A DNA stretch of 64,000 nt from Vibrio sp. JC009 (GTDB taxonomy: Bacteria; Pseudomonadota; Gammaproteobacteria; Enterobacterales; Vibrionaceae): assembly GCF_029016485.1 (NCBI RefSeq), contig NZ_CP092107.1:1364001-1428000 (forward strand). Direction: 5' to 3'. Positions within the stretch are counted from its first letter, which is position 1; each line of letters starts with the position of its first letter. Shown here piece by piece: positions 25,923-35,326 of the stretch. The notes beneath the pieces were generated by a model. It was not told where the DNA came from and did no database searches. It worked only from the letters and a program-made list of their open reading frames with translations. A program made the translations under genes and the position numbers.

Positions 25923-26798
25923 TTACCAGGCAAATGTCTCAATCACGTTTTTCTTGGTGATAGGGTTGTATGCTATCTGCTTGTTTACGTTATTCAGGAA
26001 TGGTTCCTTAGCCTGAGGCCAGACACCACGCATCGGTGATATATTGTTTCCGTGGTCACCCCAGTAGTAGCAGTGAAAGTCTTCCATGTTTTCAAGAAGG
26101 TATTTTTCTTCTTCCAGCAGTTGCAGAGGAGTAGGCAGTACAAACTCACCTCGCTGAACCTCTCTTTCCAATTCACTGCCAGGCTGGATAGCCAGAGCCA
26201 TTGGTGCAATCGCATCAGGACGCAGGATATTCAGAAGGCTGGTGGTGCCTTCAATATGCTCTTTCGAGCGCTCTTTGCCACCAAGGCCAAAGATAAATGA
26301 AGCTAACACTTTTATATCGGCTTCTCTTGCCATTTCCATGCCTTCGATGGCGTGCTCGCGGGTCATACGCTTTTTAATACGCTCGAGCACGATTGGATCA
26401 CCGGATTCAAGACCGGTATAGGCGATGTCCAGACCGGCTGATTTAATCTCTTTCAACTCATCAACGCTCTTGCGGCGGAAATCGTTAAAGCCTGAATAAA
26501 GCGCGATATTTTCGATTTCCGGGAAAGTCATTTTGATCTTATCCAAAACGGCAATCAGCATTTCAGTCCGGATAGCCATAACATTACCGTCGATCAAAAA
26601 GATAGACTTTACATGTGGATAGATGATTCTTGCTTCTTCGATATCCTTAAAAACATCTTCAATATCCCTTACCTTAAAGCGCTTATCATCGAACATGGTG
26701 CAGAAGGTACACTGGTTGTTGCTGCAACCCAGAGTCGTCTGAATAAGAACACTTTCTGCCTCCATCCACGGACGATAAATTTTACCTTCGTAATGCAT
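25923..26798 (-). CDS. Radical SAM protein, paralogue of the 24482 gene
   Basis: A 291-residue radical SAM enzyme with the motif GCSNNQCTFC, again CX4CX2C. YTGLESGDPIVLERIKKRM and FIFGLGGKERSKEHIEGT are conserved with the neighbour. The start at 26798 has GAGGAG 6-11 nt upstream. It lacks about 50 residues at the C-terminus compared with the neighbour. The two genes are 412 bp apart and so may be transcribed separately. A tandem duplication followed by divergence is the simplest reading. Confidence 0.88.
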   Translation of the reverse strand: MHYEGKIYRPWMEAESVLIQTTLGCSNNQCTFCTMFDDKRFKVRDIEDVFKDIEEARIIYPHVKSIFLIDGNVMAIRTEMLIAVLDKIKMTFPEIENIALYSGFNDFRRKSVDELKEIKSAGLDIAYTGLESGDPIVLERIKKRMTREHAIEGMEMAREADIKVLASFIFGLGGKERSKEHIEGTTSLLNILRPDAIAPMALAIQPGSELEREVQRGEFVLPTPLQLLEEEKYLLENMEDFHCYYWGDHGNNISPMRGVWPQAKEPFLNNVNKQIAYNPITKKNVIETFAW

Positions 26799-26924
26799 AT
26801 TAAGCTCCTCAGCCTTGTTTGATTTTTATGCGTTGAAGTGTATCAGCGGGGTTGTGGGTTGATAATTGGGGCAAAGGTGGAATCAGTTTTAAAGAAAACT
26901 AAAGAATAATCTGCGGGCAAAAAT

Positions 26925-26953
26925 AAAGGGCTGACGCATGGCGTCAGCCCTTT
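26925..26953 (-). terminator. Terminator of the DUF465 gene
   Basis: Perfect 13-bp arms (AAAGGGCTGACGC and complement) with a 3-nt loop; on the minus strand the stem is followed by ATTTTTG. Confidence 0.88.
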
Positions 26954-26968
26954 CAGCAAGTTTTGTCA

Positions 26969-27214
26969 TTATGCTTTTGCCTGAAGCAATCGCTGGTACA
27001 GCGAGTCTTTCAGTACAGATCTGTCATGCTTCATCTGGTGCATGGATTGATCAATAACCGGCGAGCCATTCAGTTCAAGGTTACGGATTTCTTCATCCAG
27101 TGAGTTGTATTTTCTTGTGTCGTTAGCAAATACGTTATCGCTTTCAACCAGTTTAGCGATCAGTTCTTTGAATTCAGGGAACTCATTAAGTAGAGAGTGG
27201 TTTTCGCCTAGCAT
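26969..27214 (-). CDS. YdcH-like DUF465 protein
   Basis: An 81-residue, highly charged helical protein: FPEFKELIAKLVESDNVFAN, then KYNSLDEEIRNLE and LKDSLYQRLLQ. The DUF465 family is small, probably coiled-coil, and of unknown function. GAGG lies 6-9 nt upstream of the start at 27214. It is a single-gene unit with its own terminator. Confidence 0.88.
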   Translation of the reverse strand: MLGENHSLLNEFPEFKELIAKLVESDNVFANDTRKYNSLDEEIRNLELNGSPVIDQSMHQMKHDRSVLKDSLYQRLLQAKA

Positions 27215-27295
27215 AAAATCCTCGCTTATATGTTCGTTGATTTAAAAAATGATTTCACTAAAGTCAGTTTAACAGTCTGACTCTTCGCGATAACC

Positions 27296-27328
27296 AGCCG
27301 GATAACGAAAACACTTTCGGCTTTTTTT
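27296..27328 (+). terminator. Orphan plus-strand terminator-like hairpin
   Basis: AGCCG...CGGCT followed by TTTTTT, preceded at 27262-27282 by an AGTCAG...CTGACT stem. No plus-strand gene ends here, so it may mark a short transcript or be chance. Confidence 0.3.
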
Positions 27329-27350
27329 TAATAATCAACCAACAACACAC

Positions 27351-29258
27351 TTAACTTAGTTTAAACTGATCTACGATCTTCACCAGATCAGCATTGATGT
27401 GCTCAATTTTACTTACTTCATCGACAGTGGATTGCCCTGACTGGTCAAGCTCTGTCACGATTAAGTTAATCGCATTCATATTCTGGCTCACTTCGTGCGT
27501 TACCGCGCTCTGCTCCTGAGCTGCAGTTGCAATCTGTGTTGCCAACTGATCGATCTCGTTAACATGGCCAGACATAACGCCCAAACTTTCGATGGTGACA
27601 CCCGCTTCACGTGCAGTCTCTTCGCAACGGCCTTTCGTTTTGTCCATGGCATCTACGACAGCGTTGCTGCCATTTGTTAGCTGGCCCAGTGCTTTTTCTA
27701 TCTCTTCGGTACAGCTTTTCGAGCGGGTTGCCAGGCTTCGGACTTCATCGGCAACCACGGCAAAACCGCGTCCTGCTTCACCTGCCCGTGCCGCTTCAAT
27801 GGCTGCGTTCAGGGCGAGAAGGTTTGTCTGCTCTGCGATATCTTCAATCACGCTCAATATAGAGGTAATGTTGTTTGACTGAGCACTCATCTCCTGGACA
27901 TGACCGGAAGCGGAGTTAACTTCGTCAACCAGAGAGGATACCGTGTCCTGAGTTTCACAAGCTTTGCTCTGCGACTCTTCACCGGCACTTACCGCTTTTT
28001 GGGTGATTTCTGCGGTATTTGCGGCATCACTCGCCACAGATTCAGCGGTTGCACTCATCTGAGTGACAGCGGTAACAACCTGTTCAGTCTCACTCCGGTG
28101 GTTTTGCAGGGTAACGGCATTTTTCGTCGACTGATCATTGAGTGAGGCGATATTGTCTTCAAGCTGATGGGTCGCACTCTGGATTTTGAGCATTATGCCC
28201 TGAAGGTTTTCCATAAACAGGTTAACCGCTGCAGCAATTTGTCCTAAATCGTCTTTGGATTTGACATCAATACGGCGGGTCAAATCACCATTACCTTCTG
28301 ACAAACCGACAATGGTAGACTTCAGCGATAGTATCGGTTTATACAGTAGCTGTATCACGAAAAAGATAATGAAACAGCCAAGGGCAATGGATACACCACC
28401 TGTTATTGAAGACTGCCATACAATGTCCTGAAGCGGAGCAAATACAACAGACTCATCGATAATAATGAGGTAGTACCAGATTGTATCACCAAACTTGATC
28501 TGCTTTGAGAAGATCAGTTTTGTTTGCCCGTCCTGCTCAAATTGCGAGATGTAAGTGTCCTGGTTAAATACCTTGTTTTTAACTGAGTCGTACCAGGGTT
28601 TTTCACTAAGTTTTGAGTTAGGAGCGAACTCTTCACTGGACGATGCCAGTACTGTTGAGTCGTCGATAAACACCATGGCCTGTGAGCCTTCCAGAGAGGT
28701 ATCTGCCACGATATCGCTCATCAGCGCCATACTTGGGTATCCGGCGATTGCACCGAAGTTGGTTTTCTCAACGATACTCACCCACAGTGTTTTACCGTCT
28801 GAACCGATATAGGGTTTGGTTATGGTGGTGCCCGAGCGCTCCTGCGACTGCTTGTACCATCCTACGGTATTGATATCACCTTTGTACTTATGTTCCGGAT
28901 ACCATGCCGTACTATAGGTCCAGTAAGCATCACCATTTTTGAAGGCGATTACTGTCCCGTAAACGTTCATCGCATCGGCAAAAGATTTGGTCAGTTCAAT
29001 GATATCTTCAGATTTATCTGTACCAATACCTTCTTTATAACGCTCGGTCAGGCGGTGTATACCGGCGACTTTCTCTTTAAGAAAGCCTCCTATCAAATCA
29101 GCCTGATCAGCAGCATATTCCTGTGTTCTATGCGTGATTTGCTCTTCGAGCAACGCCTTTTGGTTGTAATAAGAAACAAAGCTGTTAACTAACACGGTTC
29201 CGGACAGAACAATAAGTGCTGCAGCCAGTAGAGAGCCTTTAAACCCAAACATCTTCAT
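27351..29258 (-). CDS. Methyl-accepting chemotaxis protein with dCache sensor
   Basis: A 635-residue chemoreceptor: TM1 (about 10-30), periplasmic dCache_1 domain ([22 protein letters not shown] and the following membrane-distal and proximal lobes), TM2 near 280-300, HAMP, and a signalling domain with the invariant hairpin-tip region [25 protein letters not shown] precedes the start at 29258. dCache receptors often bind amino acids, polyamines or organic acids; the ligand here is not predicted. The C-terminus FKLS shows no CheR-tether pentapeptide. Confidence 0.95.
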   Translation of the reverse strand: MKMFGFKGSLLAAALIVLSGTVLVNSFVSYYNQKALLEEQITHRTQEYAADQADLIGGFLKEKVAGIHRLTERYKEGIGTDKSEDIIELTKSFADAMNVYGTVIAFKNGDAYWTYSTAWYPEHKYKGDINTVGWYKQSQERSGTTITKPYIGSDGKTLWVSIVEKTNFGAIAGYPSMALMSDIVADTSLEGSQAMVFIDDSTVLASSSEEFAPNSKLSEKPWYDSVKNKVFNQDTYISQFEQDGQTKLIFSKQIKFGDTIWYYLIIIDESVVFAPLQDIVWQSSITGGVSIALGCFIIFFVIQLLYKPILSLKSTIVGLSEGNGDLTRRIDVKSKDDLGQIAAAVNLFMENLQGIMLKIQSATHQLEDNIASLNDQSTKNAVTLQNHRSETEQVVTAVTQMSATAESVASDAANTAEITQKAVSAGEESQSKACETQDTVSSLVDEVNSASGHVQEMSAQSNNITSILSVIEDIAEQTNLLALNAAIEAARAGEAGRGFAVVADEVRSLATRSKSCTEEIEKALGQLTNGSNAVVDAMDKTKGRCEETAREAGVTIESLGVMSGHVNEIDQLATQIATAAQEQSAVTHEVSQNMNAINLIVTELDQSGQSTVDEVSKIEHINADLVKIVDQFKLS

Positions 29259-29555
29259 GTCATAGTCTTCCTTGCAACTAAAGCGACACCTGCCGGATTA
29301 TGATATTAACAGCAGGCCTGAACGTTATACTCTAAGCTCAGACAATTTATAAAATTAACATTAAATAAAATGCCTTACGGTAAGAAATTATCAAAAATGT
29401 CACTTTGGCGGAAGGATGGTATTTCACACATTTAACTAAAAAATGTTATCTGGTGACTTATTCAGCAAAATTAATGCTGTCAGATGCAAGTCAGGCGGTA
29501 GTTTAGACTGAGTTGCATATGCTGGCCGGTTTAATCCGTAAAGTATCCGTACAAA
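29259..29555. other. Non-coding, AT-rich spacer
   Basis: Upstream region of the chemoreceptor (minus) and of the toxin-antitoxin operon (plus). Apart from the promoter noted below I see no ORF or repeat in it. Confidence 0.5.
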
Positions 29556-29584
29556 TTGATTGTGTTTAATAAGTGAACTATAAT
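29556..29584 (+). promoter_or_regulatory. Promoter of the toxin-antitoxin operon
   Basis: TTGATT (-35), 17 nt, TATAAT (-10), about 35 bp before the antitoxin start. TCCGTA (29546-29551) and TACGGA (29594-29599) flank it symmetrically and may be an autoregulatory operator. Confidence 0.7.
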
Positions 29585-29623
29585 CCTGGTTGATACGGAA
29601 TAGTTCTGTACACAGGAGGTATT

Positions 29624-29893
29624 ATGGCAACTGCACGTTTGGACATCCGCCTTGACGAAGAAATTAAGATAAAGGCAGAAAAAGCATCCGCTTTACTTGG
29701 CCTGAAAAGCCTTACGGAATATGTGGTCAGGCTTATGGATGAAGATGCGACACAGGTTATTGAAGAGCATGAAAGTATTGTCGTAAAAGATGACGTATTT
29801 GATGAGTTTATTGCAGCATGTGATAAAGCGAAGGCTCCAAATCAAGCTCTGCTTGACGCTGCTAAGTTTGCAGATGAGAGTAATATTAAGTGA
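29624..29893 (+). CDS. DUF1778 (TacA-like) antitoxin
   Basis: An 89-residue protein: ribbon-helix-helix N-terminus (ARLDIRLDEEIKIKAEKASALLG) followed by a flexible tail with FIAACDKAKAPN, the toxin-binding segment of TacA/AtaR antitoxins. A strong AGGAGG lies 5-10 nt upstream of the ATG. It overlaps the GNAT toxin gene by 4 bp. Expected to bind its own promoter and neutralise the acetyltransferase. Confidence 0.93.
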   Translation: MATARLDIRLDEEIKIKAEKASALLGLKSLTEYVVRLMDEDATQVIEEHESIVVKDDVFDEFIAACDKAKAPNQALLDAAKFADESNIK

Positions 29894-30420
29894 GCTGGGG
29901 AAAAGAGTTTGTAGAGCTAAGTAAATCTGAGCATGACCGCAGCTCTTTTGACTGTGGTGAGCAAGAGCTTAATACATTTATCAGAACTCAGGCAGCTAAG
30001 CATATGCAGGCGGGGATTAGTCGTACTATGATCCTGCCAGGTGTACAGCCTTTGTTAAATCAAAAGTACGCAATTTGTGCATTTTATAGCATTGCTCCGA
30101 GCTCGATAAGTCGTGAAACCCTGCCAAAACAGTTGTCGAAAAAGTTACCCGGATATCCTGTTCCCGTATTTTTGTTAGCCCAACTTGCCGTCCATAAGGA
30201 GTTTCACGGTTCAGGTCTTGGAAAAATCAGTTTGATTCGTGCGTTGAAGTATCTATGGGAAATTAATCATCATATGAGAGCTTATGCGATTGTTGTTGAT
30301 TGCCTTACAGACTCGGCTCAGACGTTTTATGCCAAATTTGGTTTTGAGATCTTGTGTGAGCATAACGGGCGCATTCGTATGTTTTTGCCAATGAAAACTG
30401 TCGAACAGATTTTTAATTAA
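29890..30420 (+). CDS. GNAT acetyltransferase toxin (TacT/AtaT-like)
   Basis: A 176-residue GNAT protein starting with GTG inside the antitoxin stop. The N-terminal HDRSSFDCGEQELNTFI is the hallmark of this toxin group. The acetyl-CoA loop is KEFHGSGLGK and the catalytic tyrosine lies in TFYAKFGFE. Such toxins acetylate the amino group of aminoacyl-tRNAs and stop translation. The catalytic features look intact, so the pair is probably active. The downstream LysR gene begins 14 bp later. Confidence 0.93.
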   Translation: MSWGKEFVELSKSEHDRSSFDCGEQELNTFIRTQAAKHMQAGISRTMILPGVQPLLNQKYAICAFYSIAPSSISRETLPKQLSKKLPGYPVPVFLLAQLAVHKEFHGSGLGKISLIRALKYLWEINHHMRAYAIVVDCLTDSAQTFYAKFGFEILCEHNGRIRMFLPMKTVEQIFN

Positions 30421-30434
30421 TATTTTGGTGAAAG

Positions 30435-31340
30435 ATGAATATTGAACACCTCAGACTATTTGTAAGACTCGCTTCTACGCACAATATCAGCCAGGCCGGA
30501 CAGGAGCTGGGTTTGTCTCCTCCGGTGGCAAGTATGCATATCAGCAAGCTTGAAGAGAGTATCGGTGCCCGTCTGGTTCACCGGACTACCCGCAAAGTTT
30601 CACTGACCGAAGAGGGCACTGCTTTTCTGCCCTATGCCGAGGAAATCCTGTCCAGCGTCGATGCTGCAAAAGCGTCGGTAGGAACGGGTAAGGCATGCCC
30701 GAAGGGGACACTCAGAATAACGGCTCCGGCTTCTTTTGGCCGTATGCACCTTATGCCTGCATTAAAAGGTTTTCTTGAGCAGTATTCTCATCTTTCTCTG
30801 GATATACGTCTGACAGATTCTATGGTGGATCTGGTGGAAGGCGGATTTGATGTTGCTATTCGTAACGCGGAGCTAAAAGACTCAAGCCTGATAGCAAAGA
30901 GACTGGCGACAGACAACCGAATTATGTGCGCTTCTCCTGAATATCTGATGAAGTACGGCAAGCCTGTAACGCCGAAAGACCTGAACAAGCATCAGTGTAT
31001 TAATCAGACTGGTCTGGAAGGCTGGACTTTTGATACCGAAGACGGACCGTTAAACGTAAAGATTAAAGGGAATATCCGGGTTGATCATGGTGAAGCAGTA
31101 AGAGATGCGGCCGTAGATGGTATGGGTATCGCTAAGTGTGCCATCTGGATCGCTTATGAACAGTTGAAGAGGGGAGAGCTGATACAGGTTCTTGAAGATT
31201 ATCCTCTGGTGGATAACGCTGCTATTTGGGCGGTTTATCCAAGCTCGCGCCTTCTTGCCCCTAAAGTTCGGGCATTTATTGATTACCTGGCGGGTTATTA
31301 TGGCTCACCGCCATACTGGGATGTGGAGTTGGAAAAATAA
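30435..31340 (+). CDS. LysR family transcriptional regulator
   Basis: A 301-residue LysR protein of the CrgA/DmlR-like group: HTH ISQAGQELGLSPPVASMHIS, then LRITAPASFGRMHLMPAL and MCASPEYLMKYGKP. A weak GGTGAAAG precedes the ATG. It starts 14 bp after the toxin gene but ends with its own terminator (31347-31377), before the lipoamide dehydrogenase gene. No target is evident; the downstream gene is one candidate. Confidence 0.93.
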   Translation: MNIEHLRLFVRLASTHNISQAGQELGLSPPVASMHISKLEESIGARLVHRTTRKVSLTEEGTAFLPYAEEILSSVDAAKASVGTGKACPKGTLRITAPASFGRMHLMPALKGFLEQYSHLSLDIRLTDSMVDLVEGGFDVAIRNAELKDSSLIAKRLATDNRIMCASPEYLMKYGKPVTPKDLNKHQCINQTGLEGWTFDTEDGPLNVKIKGNIRVDHGEAVRDAAVDGMGIAKCAIWIAYEQLKRGELIQVLEDYPLVDNAAIWAVYPSSRLLAPKVRAFIDYLAGYYGSPPYWDVELEK

Positions 31341-31346
31341 TGAATG

Positions 31347-31377
31347 AAGGCCGGGCAAGTTTATGTCCGGCCTTTTT
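31347..31377 (+). terminator. Rho-independent terminator after LysR gene
   Basis: AAGGCCGG (31347-31354) and CCGGCCTT (31367-31374) form the stem; TTT follows. Confidence 0.85.
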
Positions 31378-31476
31378 AATGCTAGTTCCCTGACTTGTAA
31401 CCAAAAAAGTTGCTGCTTCTGCATAGTTTATGTGGTTATATTTACTCTATTAAGTGAGTAAGAAGGAATTTAAACA

Positions 31477-32886
31477 ATGTCAGAAGTAATTAACGTTGAT
31501 GTGGCAGTGCTTGGTGGCGGGCCGGGTGGTTATACTGCGGCATTCCGGGCTGCGGATCTTGGTCTTTCGGTATGCCTTATTGAGCAGAGAAGCACGCTTG
31601 GCGGGGTATGCGTTAATGTGGGCTGTATTCCTTCTAAAACTCTGCTGCATGGAGCAGCGATTCTGGAAGAAGCGAAGGAAGCGACGAAAATGGGCATTCG
31701 CTTTACGCAGGCCAGTGTGGATCTGGATGAGCTGCGCAACTACAAAAATCAAACCATCACCAACCTGACCAGCGGCCTTGATGCGCTTTGTAAAGCGCGC
31801 AAGATTACCCGTATTCAGGCTCGCGGTAGTTTTCAGGATCAGAACACGCTTAAAATCGAAGATGAAAGCGGACAGTTGGTGAAGTTTAAAAATGCGATTA
31901 TCGCTACTGGTTCCCGCCCGTTCTCCTTGCCGATTGCACCTGAAGACCCTCGCGTCTGGAATTCAACAGATGCGCTTGTATTAAAAAGTATTCCTCAGAA
32001 ACTACTGATTATCGGCGGCGGCATTATTGGTCTTGAGATGGCGCAGGTTTACTCGGCGCTTGGCTCTGATATTACGATTGTTGAAGCTCAGGAGCAGATT
32101 ATTCCTCCGGCTGATAAAGATATTGTTCAGCCTCTGGTTAAGAAGATTAAGGGTGAATACCGCCTCTTCACCAAGACAAGCGTAACGGCAATTGAGGCTG
32201 AAGAAGAGGGGATCCGGGTTAGCATGGAAGGGCGTAAAGCACCTGAACCTGAGCTGTATGATGCCGTGCTGGTTGCAGTGGGACGCCGCCCAAATACAGA
32301 AAAGGCAGGTTTGCAGGAGCTGGGTATTCAGGTCGATGAGAAAGGGCTGATCCCGGTGAATGAACAGATGCAGACAGAGCTGCCGCATGTCTTTGCCATT
32401 GGCGATGTGGTTGCCGGGCCTATGCTGGCGCATAAAGCCACTCACGAAGCAAAAGTGGCAGCAGAAGTGATTGCCGGGCATAAAGTGAAGTTTAACGTAA
32501 TGGCTATCCCATCTGTTGCCTACACCAGCCCGGAAGTCGCATGGATGGGGCTAACGGAAAAAGAGGCCAAAGCTCAGGGCATTGAGTATGAAGTGGGTAA
32601 GGTGCCGTGGATTGTCAGCGGCCGGGCTCAGAGCGTTGGTGCTTCAGGTGGTGTAACCAAGGCGCTGTTTGATAAGAAATCGGGCAGAATTCTGGGAGCC
32701 GGAATATGCGGTGTGAATGCAGGTGAACTTATCCACGAAGCTGTGATGGCGCTGGAGATGGGCGCAGAAGCAGAAGATATCGCAAAAACGGTGCATGCCC
32801 ATCCGACACTTTCTGAAACTCTGGCATTTGCCGCTGAGCTGGTTGACGGTTCAGTTACCGATATGCTGCAGATGAGAAGGAAATAA
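31477..32886 (+). CDS. lpdA: Dihydrolipoyl dehydrogenase (E3)
   Basis: A 469-residue flavoprotein disulfide reductase: FAD motif GGGPGGYTAAFRAADLG, redox-active disulfide GGVCVNVGCIPSK, NAD motif IIGGGIIGLEMA, second FAD motif FAIGDV, and the C-terminal interface HAHPTLSE with the catalytic His. GAAGGAA lies upstream of the ATG. It stands alone, not with E1/E2 genes, so it may be a second E3 besides that of the pyruvate dehydrogenase operon. The isolated gene could serve an acetoin or branched-chain complex; this is inference. Confidence 0.93.
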   Translation: MSEVINVDVAVLGGGPGGYTAAFRAADLGLSVCLIEQRSTLGGVCVNVGCIPSKTLLHGAAILEEAKEATKMGIRFTQASVDLDELRNYKNQTITNLTSGLDALCKARKITRIQARGSFQDQNTLKIEDESGQLVKFKNAIIATGSRPFSLPIAPEDPRVWNSTDALVLKSIPQKLLIIGGGIIGLEMAQVYSALGSDITIVEAQEQIIPPADKDIVQPLVKKIKGEYRLFTKTSVTAIEAEEEGIRVSMEGRKAPEPELYDAVLVAVGRRPNTEKAGLQELGIQVDEKGLIPVNEQMQTELPHVFAIGDVVAGPMLAHKATHEAKVAAEVIAGHKVKFNVMAIPSVAYTSPEVAWMGLTEKEAKAQGIEYEVGKVPWIVSGRAQSVGASGGVTKALFDKKSGRILGAGICGVNAGELIHEAVMALEMGAEAEDIAKTVHAHPTLSETLAFAAELVDGSVTDMLQMRRK

Positions 32887-32888
32887 TA

Positions 32889-32925
32889 AAAAAGCCGCCA
32901 GGACTCAGGAACTGGCGGCTTTTTT
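32889..32925. terminator. Bidirectional terminator between lpdA and chemoreceptor
   Basis: AAAAGCCGCCAG (32890-32901) and CTGGCGGCTTTT (32912-32923) form a 12-bp stem, with A-run before and T-run after; serves both convergent genes. Confidence 0.9.
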
Positions 32926-32939
32926 TAATGAAATCAGAT

Positions 32940-34589
32940 TTAGAAGCAGAATTGCGCTACGTCTTTCTTCATTCCATCCGCAATCTGAGCCAGCTCCAGA
33001 GTGGCGATGCTGCTTTGCTCTGCACCGGCTGCTGTCTCTGTGGAGATGTCATTGATGGAGTTTATATTCTGACTGATCTCTTCTGTAACCACGCTCTGTT
33101 GCTCTGCCGCGGCAGCAATCTGAATATTCAGGCTATTGATAACCGAAACGCTTTGCGTAATTTCGTTCAGAGCGATACCCGCCTGCTGAGCCATATCCAC
33201 AGTGGCTTTGGCATCTTCAGCACCAAGCTCCATTTTGCTTAGTGAATTCTTGCTGCTGTCCTGCAGCTTGCTGATCATGCTTTTGATCTCTTCGGTAGAC
33301 TGCTGAGTGCGGCTTGCCAGAGAGCGTACTTCATCAGCAACAACGGCAAAGCCACGGCCTGCTTCACCGGCCCTTGCAGCTTCGATAGCGGCGTTCAGTG
33401 CAAGCAGGTTAGTCTGCTCTGAAATACCTTCGATAACGTCGACTACGGTGCCGATTTCAGTGCTCTGTTCAGAAAGCTCCTGAATTAGCTGAGTTGCCGA
33501 GTGTATTTCGCCATCCAACTGGGTAATTTTATCTATGGTCTGCTCAACGATACTCATACCTTCAGATGTTGCCTTCTCAGCAGTCTCTGACGCGCCTGCA
33601 GCAGATGCCGCGCTATTGGACACGTCCTGCACGGTAGAGCTGAACTCATTGATAGCGGTTGCCACCATTTGAGTCTGCTGTTGCTGCTCAACGATATTCT
33701 GTTTAGTCTGTTCAGCGATGGCTGAGCTCTGTTCTGCAGAGCTGCTAAGCTGGCCTGTACGGTCGTTCATGCCGCATATAACGGAACGGAAGCTGTCTGC
33801 GATCTCATCGACAAAACCTGAAATTGCCGCCAGTTCATCATTTCCGCTCAGGTTGACTTTTTTAGTCAGGTCACCGCCAGAAATATCGGTTGCTGTATTA
33901 TGGATATCATTCAGCGCCCTGGACAGACGACGAATAATCAGGATAGCTAACAGGCAAAGTACTGAGGCGAAACCTATGCTCATTGCCATCATCACGATCT
34001 CAAATTTCAGCAGGTATTTTTCAGCCTGCTGATAGACCATATTTCCTTCGTCCGTCTTAGATTTCAGAAAGGCCACCGCTTCTTCTTCCAGTTCAACATA
34101 ACGCGGGTTGATTACCGTTAGCAGAAGCTGGTTTGCATTAAGATAGTTGCCTTTATTGATCTCATTAATTGCCGGGTTAAAGCCGAGTGTTCGGATCTTT
34201 TCAAAATGTTTCAGAAAAGCTTCGACCTGAATTCTCTGCTCCCCGGATAGCTCAGAAGTCAGGATTTCATGTCTGACCGTATCCTCAACCTTGTTCAGAC
34301 GTCTGGTAACGTCATCTAAGTGCAGCGACACCTGATGATTATGCATGGATGCAAATTTACTGGCCGGATCGTGCTGAAACGCTAACAGCAGAGAGGATCG
34401 TGCATCACCAATATGCTGTATCACTTCAGTTGCCCGGTTGCTAACGGTCATTCCCTGACGGTGTAATACTTCAATTGATTGAGAGGCCCTTTTCAATCCT
34501 TTCACTGATGAAAAACCAAGAATGGCCAGAGCAACTACCGAGGTAGCAACCATCAGCCACAGCTTAGCCTTCACGCTGTTAAGTTTCAT
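32940..34589 (-). CDS. Methyl-accepting chemotaxis protein (four-helix-bundle sensor)
   Basis: A 549-residue receptor: TM1 (about 9-30), a periplasmic region of about 160 residues that looks helical (4HB_MCP type), TM2 near 200, HAMP and the signalling domain with [20 protein letters not shown] and [13 protein letters not shown]. The signal hairpin is complete. No ligand is predicted. The ribosome site is weak (AGGT). It ends 14 bp from the lpdA terminator. Confidence 0.95.
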   Translation of the reverse strand: MKLNSVKAKLWLMVATSVVALAILGFSSVKGLKRASQSIEVLHRQGMTVSNRATEVIQHIGDARSSLLLAFQHDPASKFASMHNHQVSLHLDDVTRRLNKVEDTVRHEILTSELSGEQRIQVEAFLKHFEKIRTLGFNPAINEINKGNYLNANQLLLTVINPRYVELEEEAVAFLKSKTDEGNMVYQQAEKYLLKFEIVMMAMSIGFASVLCLLAILIIRRLSRALNDIHNTATDISGGDLTKKVNLSGNDELAAISGFVDEIADSFRSVICGMNDRTGQLSSSAEQSSAIAEQTKQNIVEQQQQTQMVATAINEFSSTVQDVSNSAASAAGASETAEKATSEGMSIVEQTIDKITQLDGEIHSATQLIQELSEQSTEIGTVVDVIEGISEQTNLLALNAAIEAARAGEAGRGFAVVADEVRSLASRTQQSTEEIKSMISKLQDSSKNSLSKMELGAEDAKATVDMAQQAGIALNEITQSVSVINSLNIQIAAAAEQQSVVTEEISQNINSINDISTETAAGAEQSSIATLELAQIADGMKKDVAQFCF

Positions 34590-34937
34590 TATAAGTAGTA
34601 CCTATTGATTAGATATTTGATGGAAACATAAGTGTATCGGTTCATCGCCTGGTCAATGAATGACCTGAATCAATAACCATGGAAAATGTAACGGTATATT
34701 AATATCATCTTGAAATAATAAAAGAAAAAAGTGGCCTGACCAGTTCATTTTATAACCAGTAAGTTAATGACTGAGCTTTATAGTTAATGCTTGGTTAAGT
34801 GATAAGGTGAGTATGTTAACTGTCAATAAAAATGGAAGAGCCCAGCTGAAAAGTATGAGCTTTTCTAGAATTACGATAAATTTTGTGTATGCAAAATGAG
34901 CGATTGATCGCAGATCTTTTGATTTATAACCGCTACA
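34590..34937. other. AT-rich spacer between divergent genes
   Basis: Promoter region for the chemoreceptor (minus) and the HPr paralogue (plus). A possible promoter for the latter is TTGATC (34904-34909), 15 nt, TATAAC (34925-34930). No other ORF or repeat is seen. Confidence 0.45.
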
Positions 34938-34956
34938 AATGAGAATGATTATATTG
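34938..34956 (+). promoter_or_regulatory. Fur-like box before the HPr paralogue
   Basis: AATGAGAATGATTATATTG agrees with the AATGATAATNATTATCATT form of the Fur consensus at 14 of 18 defined positions. It overlaps the expected transcription start and touches the ribosome site (GAGGAG at 34956-34961), so a bound repressor would block expression. Confidence 0.45.
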
Positions 34957-34969
34957 AGGAGTAAGTGTT

Positions 34970-35221
34970 ATGTATCAAAAGAAAGTCGTTATTACAGCTG
35001 AAAGTGGTCTTCATACTCGTCCTGCAGCGCAGTTTGTTAAAGAAGCAAAACAGTTTGCTGAGGAAGTGGAGCTGGTAGCTGGTGGTAAGACAGCAACGGC
35101 GAAAAACCTGTTTAAGCTGCAGACTCTTGGCCTGGTTAAGGGCACAGAAGTTACGGTACAGTCAACATCTCAGCAGGCAGTGAACCAACTGGCTGAATTC
35201 TTAAAGAATGTGAAAGGTTAA
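34970..35221 (+). CDS. HPr-like phosphocarrier protein, Ser46 replaced by Asn
   Basis: An 83-residue HPr. His15 lies in ESGLHTRPAAQFVKEAK, the phosphorylation site used by Enzyme I. The regulatory region, ASAKSLFKLQTLGL in E. coli HPr, reads ATAKNLFKLQTLGL, so residue 46 is Asn and not Ser. The gene stands alone, without ptsI or crr, so it is probably a paralogue of the main ptsH. GAGGAG precedes the ATG, and a Fur-like box overlaps the promoter. It can probably accept phosphate from EI and pass it to EIIA domains; the EIIA at 57094 is one candidate, though unlinked. Confidence 0.92.
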   Translation: MYQKKVVITAESGLHTRPAAQFVKEAKQFAEEVELVAGGKTATAKNLFKLQTLGLVKGTEVTVQSTSQQAVNQLAEFLKNVKG

Positions 35222-35245
35222 ATTCTCCGTTTTTATCAGATTTAT

Positions 35246-35277
35246 GAGGGCCAGCGCAGTGCGCTGGCTCTTTTTTT
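35246..35277 (+). terminator. Rho-independent terminator after HPr-like gene
   Basis: CCAGCGC-agt-GCGCTGG core extended by GAG/CTC with bulged G residues, followed by seven T. Confidence 0.88.
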
Positions 35278-35284
35278 AGTGCTT

Positions 35285-35326
35285 ATACCAATCCCAGCAA
35301 TTATCTGTTCATCCTTGCTTGTCAAA
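35285..35326. repeat. 42-bp end of MITE-like element, fused to the sirtuin 3' end
   Basis: This segment (ATACCAATCCCAGC... to ...TGTCAAA) is identical to the complement of the right end of the element at 55040-55200. It contains the stop codon and last codons of the SirTM gene (35309). Confidence 0.85.
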
